The notes below the pieces were generated by a model, which had not been told where the DNA came from, did no database searches, and saw only the letters and a list, made by a program, of their open reading frames with translations. Source: Cocos nucifera (taxonomy: Eukaryota; Streptophyta; Magnoliopsida; Arecales; Arecaceae). Taken from it: DNA of 64,000 nt. Where the stretch lies: contig QRFJ01001909.1 in NCBI GenBank assembly GCA_006176705.1, positions 62,001 to 126,000 on the forward strand, in the 5' to 3' direction. The position numbers were made by a program, and so were the translations under genes. Shown in pieces: positions 1 to 10,361 of this stretch (positions are counted from its first letter, which is position 1; each line of letters starts with the position of its first letter).

Positions 1-1056
1 GTGATTTGACCTAATCTGGTTAGAACTCAACCAAACCGATTTAGGTCAAAACTAGCCAACCCAATTTGACTTAATTTAGAACACTTTCTAATTTAATGAT
101 CAAATTAAAATTTTAATTTGATCGAACCCACAAGACATGATTGACATCTAGCAACGTATCATGACTACCCAAAAGATGTAAAATTTTGATGGAAATATCA
201 AAAATATCCTTTAGTGAAAATTACCATGCAACTAGATCCTTCGATCTTCCTGCATCCTGAATATGACTCTGGGTATGGAAATATGTCAACCCCAATATCA
301 TATTCATTTCTCTTTCAATCTTATGATAATGATTCATTTAATGAAACTATTAGAAACCATTTCTAATTTTCATCATGCTTTGATCAAAGTCTTCCTGAAT
401 CATCATTTGTTTGAAGTAGGTAGGATGCTATTTCCTCTTACCAGGAGAGATCGATTCCATGTTAACCTACTCACAACCTTCATATATATAATCTACCATA
501 TCTAGATCATCCCATACATAACTGAGTCATGAATGAGTATGAACCAAAATATGGATTTATATATATAAGATTCTATGGTAGTTTCAGGTCAAAGGATTAC
601 ATGCACAAATTCCACTATGAGAACCATCTATTGACATGTAGATAAGACTCCATTAGATATTCTCAATTTGGATCAATTCAGTGAACTCATTCTCTAATGA
701 GCACCCACATTCTTGTATTAGTGTCATACATAAGTTATTGTGAGATCAATCACCCTCTCAATCGAGCATACAAAGAATGTGCTAGTCTTACCAAAAATAT
801 TGATCCCTAACTCAATGTCCCATCAACTAGGAATATTTAAATTAGAATTTTAAGATTTTAGGTCTCACTAGTATGATCTCATCATAATCCTAAAACCATA
901 GCCCTAATTTATAGGGTTCATCATAATCTTAAATAAATAATAAGACACTGCATATGATGAAATAAATGCCTGTTATTTATTAAAAATGTCATTACATGAG
1001 TCTGGAAGATAAAGAATATCTCAAAAATAAATTATCTTGAGGGCATATTCCTTTCA
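1..1056 (-). mobile_element. Partial LTR of an unrelated LTR retrotransposon (J)
   Basis: The right edge on the minus strand starts TGAAAGGAATATGCCCTC, a start I associate from memory with a plant copia LTR family. Immediately to the right (1057) copia copy A begins in the middle of its protease-to-integrase coding region, so this LTR inserted into copy A. No primer binding site and no other end are visible; the LTR runs off the left end of the window. The expected 5-bp target duplication is GGAAC (1057-1061), with its partner outside the window. No coding sequence is recognisable here. Confidence 0.6.
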
Positions 1057-2273
1057 GGAACATACCCTCTTCGACTATCATCTAGTTTAGACTTAGTATT
1101 AAAAGACTGTTATTATGTGCCTGTAGCAAGCAGGAATTTGATTTCTGTTTCTTACCTTGCATTAGAAGGCTATATAATTAGTTTTCTTAAGGACCATTGT
1201 AACATTCTTTATGAAAGAAATAAAATTGCAAATGGTTTCCTTATTAACGATCTTTATCAGTCACATGTTGATGTATCTATTTTTAATTTTGAGCAAAAAG
1301 TAAATGCCATAAAATCAAAACGTCCTAAGGATAGTCCGAATGATAGGTATCTATGGCACCTAAGATTAGGTCATATATAGAAGATAGGGTTAACAAATTG
1401 GAGAAAACCAAATTATTGAGTCCGTTGACTTCTGAGTCATATCCAATTTGTGAATCCTATCTTCATGGCAAAATGACTAAGCTCCCTTTTGTAGGACATG
1501 GGAAAAGGGCCACGGATCTTCTTGCCCTAGTACATACAGATGTATGCGACCCATTTGATGTGCCAGCTAGAGATAATTTAGTCTACTTCATAACCTTTAT
1601 CGATGATTTATCTAGGTATGGGTATGTGTATCTTATAAGACATAAGTCTGAAGCATTTAAAAAGATCAAAGAATTCAGATATAAAGTAGAAAAGCAAATT
1701 GGAAAACCCATTAAGGTTCTTCCATCAGATCTAGGAGGTGAATACCTTAGTCAGAAATTTCTGGACTATCTCAAAAAAAATGGCATAGTCTCTCAATGGA
1801 CTCCACCAGGGACACCGTAACTCAACGAGATTTTGGAATGGAGAAATCGGACTCTATTAGATATGGTCTGATCCATGATGAGCTTCACAGACCTCCCTGA
1901 TTTTCTTTAGGAATACTGCTTGTTAACTGAAATATACTTATCGAATAGGGTTCCTTCTAAAACCATTCCTACCACACCATATGAAATATGGCATGGTAAG
2001 AAATCAAGTCTGAGTCATCTTAGAATTTGGGAATGTCCGGCTCATATCAAAAGACAACAAGTGGACAAGTTAGACTTTATGTCCTTTAGAGCTTGATTCA
2101 TAGGATATCCTAAAGAGTTATTAGGATATTATTTCTACATTCCAAAAGATCATAATGTGATTGTGAGTCGACATGCCATTATTCTTGAAAAATAATTTAT
2201 TTAAGATAGCGGCATTGGAAAGCAGATCAAGCTCGATGAAAAAGTCTCACAAGAGAAACGAGCTAAGGACCAA
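1057..2273 (+). pseudogene. Copy A GAG-pre-integrase and integrase, broken
   Basis: Integrase would insert the reverse-transcribed cDNA into the host genome. The pre-integrase zinc finger shows the two His (LWHLRLGHI), but the second Cys is Tyr (CESYLHG, where copy D has CESCLQG). A frameshift at about 1375 separates the finger from the core. The core keeps the first Asp (VHTDV), the second Asp (PSDLGGEY, with the usual RG changed to LG) and the Glu (ILEWRNRT), that is the DD35E residues. In-frame stops follow, the first at about 1818 (CAA to TAA in GTP-stop-LNE). The stretch from 1820 to 2273 still reads as the integrase C-terminal part, interrupted. Confidence 0.85.
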
Positions 2274-3935
2274 ATGGAATCAAATCAGGTTAAGCCAATC
2301 CATACACTACCTCCTCCACCTCGTAGATTGGAAAGGATTTTTCATCCCCTTGAGAGGTACTTAGGTACTATTTCAGAGGATGTAGAAAAAATTTTCCTCG
2401 TAGGAAATGAGGTTCATGGTGATGATCCCAAAACCTATAATGAGGTGATATCAGATATCGACTCTGAGAAATGGTTAGAGATAATGAAGTCAGAAATTAA
2501 CTCGATGCATTCAAACCAACTCTGGACCTTAGTAGATCCACCAAAAGGTATAGTACCTATTGGCTGTAAATGGATCTACAAGAGAAAGATTGGTGCAGAT
2601 GAGAATGTGGAGACATTCAAGGCTAGATTAGTGGCAAAAGATTATAGTCAATGCAAAGACATTGACTATCAAGATACCCTTTCACCTGTAGCTATGCTAA
2701 AATTCATCCGCACATTGCTTGCTGTTGCAGCCTATTTCGATTATGAAATATGGCAAATGGATGTGAAAACAATGTTCTTAAATGGATATCTTGAGGAAGA
2801 TATTTATATGGAACAGTCGTTAGGTTTCACATCCAGTGATGATGAACGCAAGGTATGCAAGCTGCAAAGGTCCATATATGGACTTAAGCAAGCATCTCAA
2901 ACTTGGAATACTCATTTTAATGATGTGATCAAAATGTTTGGTTTCATCAAGAATGAGGAGGAGCCATGTGTCTTCAAAAAGATCAGTTGGAGCGCTGTTG
3001 TCTTCCTCGTATTGTATGTGGATGATATCCTCCATATTGGAAATGATATTTTCATGTTGACCACAGTTAAAATATGGTTATCTAAAGAATTATCCATGAA
3101 AGACCTAGAAGAAGCATCCTTTATTTTGGAAATTAAGGTCTATAGAGATAGACCGAATAGGATGCTAGGACTTTCACAGAAGATGTACATAAAGGAAGTA
3201 CTAAAGAGATTTAGTATGGAAAACTCTAAGAGGGGTTTAGTACCCTTCAGACATGGCATTCATCTTTCCAAGAAGATGTGCCCAAGCACACCTGAGGAAA
3301 TAGAATGCATGAGCAAGATCCCTTATGCTTCAGCAATAGGAAGCCTCATATATGCCATGTTATGTACACGACCTGATATAGCCCATGCTGTGAGTGTCAC
3401 GAGTAGATATCAGTCGAATCCAGCTGAAGAACACTGGACTTCTATGAAACGTATCCTTAAGTACTTAAGAAGAACTAAGGATATGTTATTGGTCCTTGGT
3501 AATGGAGAACTCCAAGTCCATGGGAATATGGACTCAAATTTTATATCTGATGTAGATGATCGAAAGTCGACATCTAAAAGTCTGTTTTTGTACAATGGTG
3601 GAGTTGTCAGTTGGAAAAGTTTCAAGCAGACGGTGATAACAGATTCTACCATGGAAGCAGAATACATCGCTGCGTCAGAAGCTGTAAAGGAGGCATTCTC
3701 ATACAAAAAGTTTACTGCAGAGTTCGAAGTGATGCCATCAGATGCCATTCCTCTGTATTGCAACAACAATGGCGCCACAGTCCTTGCTAAGAAGCTGAGG
3801 TCTCACCAAAAATCCAAGCACATCGAGCGGCGATACCATCTCATCTGCGATTACCTCGAGAAGGATTACGTCGAGGTCAAGAGAGTGGACTCCACAAACA
3901 ATGCGGTGGACCCGCTTACAAAGCCCATAGGCTAG
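2274..3935 (+). CDS. Copy A reverse transcriptase-RNase H open frame (553 aa)
   Basis: This is the longest open frame in the window and the C-terminal half of a copia polyprotein. RT occupies about residues 65-330: the first catalytic Asp lies in QMDVKTMFLNG (161-171) and the YVDD box is at 248-251. RNase H follows at about 415-540, with the Asp in NMDSN and the Glu in STMEAEYIA. The third acidic position is Asn (CNNNGA at about 496-501, where copies C and D have CDNNGA), so RNase H is probably inactive. The ATG at 2274 is internal to the polyprotein and not a natural start, since upstream stops separate it from integrase. The stop at 3934-3936 lies just before the polypurine tract and 3' LTR. 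Confidence 0.85.
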   Translation: MESNQVKPIHTLPPPPRRLERIFHPLERYLGTISEDVEKIFLVGNEVHGDDPKTYNEVISDIDSEKWLEIMKSEINSMHSNQLWTLVDPPKGIVPIGCKWIYKRKIGADENVETFKARLVAKDYSQCKDIDYQDTLSPVAMLKFIRTLLAVAAYFDYEIWQMDVKTMFLNGYLEEDIYMEQSLGFTSSDDERKVCKLQRSIYGLKQASQTWNTHFNDVIKMFGFIKNEEEPCVFKKISWSAVVFLVLYVDDILHIGNDIFMLTTVKIWLSKELSMKDLEEASFILEIKVYRDRPNRMLGLSQKMYIKEVLKRFSMENSKRGLVPFRHGIHLSKKMCPSTPEEIECMSKIPYASAIGSLIYAMLCTRPDIAHAVSVTSRYQSNPAEEHWTSMKRILKYLRRTKDMLLVLGNGELQVHGNMDSNFISDVDDRKSTSKSLFLYNGGVVSWKSFKQTVITDSTMEAEYIAASEAVKEAFSYKKFTAEFEVMPSDAIPLYCNNNGATVLAKKLRSHQKSKHIERRYHLICDYLEKDYVEVKRVDSTNNAVDPLTKPIG

Positions 3936-4009
3936 CAGAAGATCGAAGTCCACCTTAAAAAGATGGGATTTAGATTTGTAGCCAATTGGCTTTAGGTCAA
4001 GTGGAAGTT

Positions 4010-6288
4010 TATTAGATATGTGTGCCCTAGAAGCCAGAATTGGCTGACACTTGTAATACACTTCTAGGGGCAAAATTGAAATTCTGACTATAAATAATTA
4101 AATGGTTTATTTTCTATCACATATATGTATTTAGTGTCTGTGATACATCTCTTGAGTTAATGGTAATGATAATTCTTATTTTCAAGAGTTGAAAATTTAA
4201 GATAAGAATTTTCATTATCAACTAATAAAATGCTCCTAACCATAGGATCATCATGAGGATGGTGATTGATCTGAAAGGTTAGTGTACAATCGCTTCTTTA
4301 TAGTAGATGAGTCTTGAGTCTACAGTGTAGAGATATCAGAGTGAGAGTATAAATACTCGTTAGAGAATGAGAGCACTGAGCCTGACCACCTCGAGTAGTC
4401 ATAAGGAAGTCTACCTTCTCATCGATGACTGACTCGAAGCTACAGTGGTGTATCTGGTGCTTTGACTTGAGGTGCATCGGTAGTTCACCTTGAGGGTGTT
4501 ATAGTTTGACCACACCATGACTCGGTCTCCTAGCCGTTCGGAACAATGAGGTGTATGTTGGCTATAGCATATTCATTATAGGAATTGGATTGCACCAAGA
4601 TGGAATCTATCTACCTTGATGGATGAGAAGCAGCCCTATGATGATCATGAGAATCAAGTCCATAAGCCCATGGCCATGGCAAAGAGTGAAATAATAGAAA
4701 GAGTTTCTATTAAGGTCTTCACATCGGATATGAATGGAATGATTAAATCATATGATAGAAATTAGGATTTGATGAGTTCACCATAACCCTAATCTGATCG
4801 GGGCTCAAGATAGAAGAACATAATCACACAAGTAGCTGCACCGTGTGGTTCATTTTTAGTTTTGATGGGTTGCCACCATATACTGCTAGGTGTCACTGAT
4901 AGATTTTGGGAGTAATTAGAATGATTTAGATGATCGATCATCTAGTTGTCTAAATCAGAAGAGTTCTGATCCATCGAAGGAAGTTTTGATGATGTCGATG
5001 ATAGAGATCATAACATATCCCATTACCATACAGAATTGAACCTAACTGAATCACACAAATAAGGGTTTGGGTCTAGATATCATCAATTGAACTAATCTAG
5101 TTCAATTGATTTGAATTAGATTCAATTAGATTCAAGAAAATCGTGCTAGCACATGATTGAGCCTAATATTATCCTTTTTCTATCATCAAAAGTTATCTCG
5201 ACTGAGCCAAATCAGTTTGTGCTCACTTAGGTATCTTTACCTAGTCTGACTGGAGCTTGCCCAGGTTAGAAAAGGGTTATCTTAATTTAAGAGATAAATT
5301 TAAGATAATACTTGCCATTTTCCATCACCTACTAATTCTTGTCCTTTGACTTCGGTCAAACGTTGACCTTTGACCCTTGGACATCTGCCCATGTGTCATG
5401 CACTTATTGGAGAGTAGATAGAGGCTTGTCCCCTCCTTGAAAATTGGAATGAAGGGGATGCATGCCTAGGATGGTGTGCGCCCATGGATAGGGATGCTCG
5501 GAGTTCCATACGGATGGGACTCCAGGTTGCTTGTTAGATTCAAACATGTGACCCTCACCTATAGACTTTGATCAATCTTAGGCAGCACCTTAAGTTGAAT
5601 CTATAGATCTCTCATCTGATTGGATCAAGTGATGTCATCCCATCAATCAGATTTAGAACTGATTAAATAAAGCAATGTGATTAGTCGAGGTGATGTGGCA
5701 CTGCATGGCGCAGCAGGGTCTATATAAAGATATGTCTGTGCCCACTTTTTAAAAGACTTCTCTTTTAGCCATGCCCCAAGGCTTTCCCTCTCCTTTCTTC
5801 ATGCCACCTTTAGGCCATCTCTCTCCTCTCCACATCCAAGGATAGCTGGGCTTCAGATTAGTGCAATTCAGACAAGAAAAGTCTGACGAGAAAGGAAGAA
5901 GGCAGCACTGCTGCAGAGACAACTGCTGATGTTCGAAAAAAGTTTCGAAGATCCTCCAAATCAGATCTAGATCTGATTTTTGGAGATGAGATAAAGAAGA
6001 AGAAGATCACCAGATCTAGTCCGAGTGGATATCGGTAGAGGCCAGGTGCTTACGTGGCTAGATCCATAACCTCAGGCAATCAGCAAGATCATCAATGGAT
6101 AATTGGATTACCTATATCAAGGTAAAACTAATTTAGATTTAATTTAATTTTCTTGTTTATCAGATCATAAAATTAGATTTGAAAGATGTCATATCTGATT
6201 AGGATCTAAGAGAAAATTTTCGAAATATGTCTCAAGATTCAATCAGATCTAAACAAACTTGATCTTGAGAAACCAGGATTTCCCTTCA
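4010..6288 (+). repeat. Copy A 3' LTR, complete (2279 bp)
   Basis: It starts TATTAGATATG (the family start TGTTAG with G to A) right after the purine-rich GTGGAAGTT and ends CCCTTCA. The same boundaries are seen in copies B, C, D and the solo LTR. It carries a TATA box near 5720. Instead of host DNA it is followed directly by a second, 5'-truncated LTR. Confidence 0.9.
5720..5729 (+). promoter_or_regulatory. LTR TATA box (copy A)
   Basis: CTATATAAAG lies about 1.7 kb into the LTR; the same position carries CTATATAAAG in C and CTATAAATA in B, D and the solo LTR. Transcription would be expected to start about 30 bp downstream, making U3 about 1.75 kb and R plus U5 about 0.55 kb. Confidence 0.6.
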
Positions 6289-7450
6289 ATATCATCAATT
6301 AGACTAATCCAGTTTAATTGATTTGAATTAGATTCAATTAGATTCAAGAAAATCATGCTAGCGCACGATTGAACCTAACATTCTTTTTTTATTATCATTA
6401 AAAGTTATCTCGAATAAGCCAAATGAGTTTGTGCTCACCCAGGTACCTTTACTTGGTCTGACTGGAGCTTGTTCAGGTCAGAAAAGAGTTGTCTTAATTT
6501 ATGAGATAAATTTGAGACAACACCTACCATTTTTCATCACCTACTAATTCTTATCCTTTGACTTTGGTCAAACATTAAGCTTTGATGCTTGGACATCTGC
6601 CCATATCTCATGTGCTTATTGGAGAGCAGATAGGGGCTTGTCTCTTACTGGAAATTGGAAAGAAGGGGGTGCATGCTTAGGGAGGCATGCGCCCATGGAT
6701 AGGGATGCCTGGAGTCCCATACGGATAGGTTGCTTCTTGGATTCTACTTAGGTGACCCTTACCTATAGACTTTGACTAATCTTAGGCACCATCTAAGGAT
6801 GAATTTATAAGGCTCTCATCTGATTGGATCAGGTGATGTCATCCCACCAATCAGATTTAGATCTGATTGCATGAAGCAACGCGATTGGTCGGGATGATGT
6901 GGCACTACATGGCACAGCAGGATCTATAAATAAACCCTATCTATGCCCAACTTTTAGAGAGTTCCTCTTAGCCCATGCCCCAAGGCTGCCCCTCTTCCTC
7001 CTCCATGCCATCTTCTAATCTTCAGTTTGGCAGCAAAGAGCTGATGAGAAAGGAAGAAGGCAGCACTGCTGCAGAGATGACTGCTGATCGTCAGAAGAAG
7101 TTTTGAAGATCCTCCAAATTAGATTCAGATCTAATTTTTAGATAGATAATAAAAAAAGAGAAGATCTCCAAATCCAGTCTGAATGGATATCGGTAGAGAC
7201 TAGTTGCTTGCATGGCTAGATCTAGAATCTCAGGCAATCAGCAGGATTATTAAATGATAATCATATTACCAAACATCAAGGTATAAATTAAATTAGATTT
7301 AACTTATTTTTTTTATTTATTAGATCTAAAAAATTATATCTAAAATATCTTAGATCTGATCTAGATGCATGAGAAAAATTTTTGAAATATCTCTCTTGAT
7401 CGGATCAAATCTGAACGAACCTAATCCGGAAAATCAGGATTTCTCCTTCA
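6289..7450 (+). repeat. Copy B 5' LTR, lacking its first ~1.07 kb
   Basis: It begins at sequence matching copy A LTR position about 5079 (ATATCATCAATT) and runs to the family end CTCCTTCA, followed by the primer binding site. It holds the region with the TATA box (around 6925, CTATAAATA). The junction with the end of copy A's LTR is abrupt. Confidence 0.85.
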
Positions 7451-7452
7451 AC

Positions 7453-7464
7453 TGGTATCAAAGC
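7453..7464 (+). other. Primer binding site, copy B
   Basis: TGGTATCAAAGC, one mismatch from the tRNA-iMet complement TGGTATCAGAGC, two bases after the LTR end CA. Confidence 0.8.
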
Positions 7465-9327
7465 TCGGTTCTCTAAATTATTTAGATCTAATTTTTAATT
7501 TATTTTGATCTAAAAATTAGGTAATTTTAGATGTCACATGAGATATGATTAGATCTAAAATTAAAAAAATTAAAATTAAATAATATAGATCTAAGTTCTA
7601 CAATATGCATGACTAGTCATAAAATAAAGTAGTTCTATACGTAGTCTTGCATAATCATGATTTATTTTGATTAAATTATAATTTTAGATCTATTTATTTT
7701 TTATTTCTTAATGATCATAAATATTATAATAAGATCTAAAAATAGAAAATAAAATTATTTAATTTTAGATCATATGATATATGATGAATTCATGTTTAGA
7801 TTAGTTGTAGAATAGTTCTACATAATTATCTAGATTAGAATTTATTTTGACGTGATCAATTTAAATCTAATTTTTTAGATAATTATAAGATAATTTGGAT
7901 CTAAAAAATATGCATGATATGATACATGAGATATATGCAAAACATGTATTAAGTTAGATCAATATTTATATATGAGATATATGATGTAGGTCTAACTAGT
8001 TTTGTAGATTTATATTTCTAATTAAGGTGTTCCCCTTGGCCATCTGGTCATAAGAATAAAGTAGGGTTTAAATGCTCTCTTCTTTCATTCGATGGGGTGT
8101 TCTTATGATGTATAGGGGTGCTGCACATTCAACCTTAATCAAAAATCAAAAACTTACTTTCTACAAAATCCTAGATCCTGAAACCCTAGGATTTTATTTA
8201 TATGTTTTATTTATGAAACCTAAACTTAATTAAGAAATAAGATTATAAAATATTAATTAGGTCTAAAATTAAGAATTTTAGATCTAAGATATATTCATAA
8301 TATTGGGTTCGGGCTTGGGTAGCTCAATTAGGTCTAAGCGGTTGATCAAACCGAATCAAGAGTTAGTTAGATGGGATCAACAGTGCTTAAATTGATCAGC
8401 CTAATAGGATTAAATCTGGATCAAGATTGAATCACGTAAGTGATCGATCAAGCTAAGATCTAATTAGGCTTAGTGGTTAGAGTCTAGATTGTAGGCTAAC
8501 TCGATTGGTTCTGGCTCAATAATTTGGTGTCTAAGGTAAGTTTGGCTGATACGATCGACTAATTTTTAATTAGGAGCTACTCAACTCGAATGCATTCTTA
8601 TCAAGTTAATAGCATATTCCTTCCACTGGTCTCATTTATCTAATCATGTTTGTTGACTCAGTTCTAATTTGAGGTGGTCAACAATCTGAGCTAACCCATA
8701 CCACTAGGTTAGTCATAATGGTTATGACTATGTCAAGTCTAGTTTAATGAGACCTAAATCAAATATCCCTAAGAAAAGATTAAGTCTAAGGTCTTCCACC
8801 ATTGTAGATATGGGGTCCTTTCCATGGTTGATTGTTTTCAACTGGTTATAGTTGTTTAGTTGCACCAAAAAGATATAACCATATCTATTAGGCATTGGAT
8901 GCTATGGACTGGAGGATGGATTGGGCTTAATATTTTGGATACAGTGAGAGATTCAATAAGAAATCCAATCTGTGCAAATGGTGGATCTAACTTAACTAAA
9001 GAGTGGATCAATATTTTGGGCACGATGAGATTCATGAATTAGAGACCAAGTTTGGGTGCACCATAATTAGAAAATCATTGAACAAGAGTTGTTCACTCAT
9101 TGGCTAATCCATTATCAATAACTATTAGGTGAGATGATGAGTCAGTTGGTGGGATCGCACCATCTACTAAAAATCATTAATCATGGAGATTTTTGCATCT
9201 CTCAGAGGGAGTGTAGGGATCCGAGAAAATAATGGAAGCTAATTTATTTAAAAAATAAAATTTTTAAATAAATTGGTTAAGTCTTAATTACAAAATCTAA
9301 CTAAAAACTTTGACTTTTTATAGGAAA
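7465..9327 (+). other. Copy B leader (untranslated), with candidate intron 8536-9323
   Basis: An AT-rich stretch of about 1.86 kb between the primer site and the gag ATG, alignable to the leaders of C, F and D. It holds a strong donor-like site CTAAG|GTAAGT (intron would start at 8536) and, just before the gag ATG, an acceptor-like TTTTTATAG|G (ending at 9323). Apart from the short frame at 8860-9042, no coding potential is seen. Confidence 0.6.
8860..9042 (+). CDS. Short open frame in the copy B leader (about 60 codons)
   Basis: The frame contains SIRHWMLW and NGGSNLTKEWINI. The aligned region of copy C reads open for 78 codons, with matching SIRHWMLW and GGSDLTKEWINI, but copies D and F have stops in it. 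In B the frame begins at a TTG; the nearest upstream ATG (about 8808) is in another frame. No family is recognised. It may be an upstream open frame or simply a well-kept untranslated region; coding is unproven. Confidence 0.2.
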   Translation: MHQKDITISIRHWMLWTGGWIGLNILDTVRDSIRNPICANGGSNLTKEWINILGTMRFMN

Positions 9328-10361
9328 ATGTCTGCATCCAACCAACTAGCACGAATCCTGGACACCCATAGACTGATCGAATCAAATTACAAGGATTGGC
9401 TCTAGAACTTCAAAATTATTTTGGACTTCGAGAAGTTAACTCATGTATTAGACCAGGATCCTCCCACCTTACTAGTCCGTCCATCCACTGAACAGAGAGC
9501 ATCTCTGGATAAGTGGACGGACAAAGATAACAAGGCCAGATATTACATGTTGGGCTCGATGTCTGATGAACTTCAACGCCAACATGAAGATATCAGGACT
9601 GCTCACCAATTATTGGCTCACCTATAAGAGATGTTTGGTGAATAGAGTCATGCAGCCAAGTATCAAGTCACTAAATGACTATTCAAGGTTAAGATGCGTG
9701 ACGAGCAGTCAGTTCAAGATCATTGTCTAATGATGATCAATGATTTAGAAGAGCTTGAGAAGCTTAGAGTGAAGTTAGACTTGGATCTGCAGAATGACAT
9801 AATTCTACAATCTTTGATTGATGCATATAGGCAGTTCATCATGAACTACCATATGCATAAACTTCAAAATTTCTTGGCCGAACTTTTGAACATGCTGGTT
9901 ACCGCTAAGCTTTCTATGAAAGGTTCTAAAGGCTCAGTGCTTGCTATGGAACAGACTTCATCTAAGAGAAAGTCTTTTGGAAAGAAGAAGTCTATGAAAA
10001 AGCAGAAAGTGGAAGGAGGAAAGAAGAAAAAGGCAAAGCAGAAGAAGAAGGCCGCTGACAAAGAAAAGTATTTCCATTGCAACAATGACGACCACCGAAA
10101 GCAGAACTGTCCTACATACCTGACCACCTTGAAGAATAAGAAGGAGGCAGATCCTTCTGGAGGTATGCTCGTTATTGAGTCTAACCTTATGATTTCTTCT
10201 ACATCCACTTGGATGCTTGACTATGGTTCTAGTGCTCATTTGTGCACTTTCATGCAGGGTCTTGAGGATGGTAGGAGCCTGAGGGATGGTGAGATGATCC
10301 TACGCATCGAAAATGGAGTAAGAGTTGCTGCCATGGTCATGAAAATATATCCTCTTTGACT
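9328..10361 (+). pseudogene. Copy B gag and protease, broken
   Basis: Gag would form the cytoplasmic virus-like particle and the protease would cut the polyprotein. The ATG follows the acceptor-like site and opens MSASNQLARILDTHRL, matching copy D. A stop interrupts after residue 25 (CAG to TAG), with more at about 9626, 9643 and 9676. A Lys-rich basic stretch precedes the zinc knuckle, which reads YFHCNNDDHRKQNC: the first Cys of the CX2CX4HX4C pattern is Tyr. The protease site reads MLDYGSSAHLC, so the catalytic Asp remains but the DSG/DTG motif is DYG. Confidence 0.85.

Larger units (their letters stand above)
1057..6288 (+). mobile_element. Ty1/copia retrotransposon copy A, 5' part missing
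   Basis: Plus-strand copia element of the window's main family. It begins inside the end of the protease region, where LTR J inserted, and continues through integrase, reverse transcriptase and RNase H to a complete 3' LTR. Its own 5' LTR, leader and gag must lie left of the window. The coding order INT-RT-RNase H is diagnostic of copia. Multiple stops in the integrase part show it is dead. Confidence 0.9.

Noticed and set aside
263..505. 80-codon plus-strand open frame
   Set aside because: Lies in LTR J, composition typical of non-coding AT-rich DNA, no motif; J reads on the other strand.
3410..4073. Minus-strand open frames of 122 and 111 codons opposite copy A RNase H
   Set aside because: Antisense shadows of the RNase H coding region; the same shadows recur opposite RNase H in C and D.
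9864..10239. Phe/Cys-rich minus-strand frame resembling a membrane protein
   Set aside because: It is the antisense of the Lys-rich gag stretch; the hydrophobicity comes from reading AAG repeats backwards.
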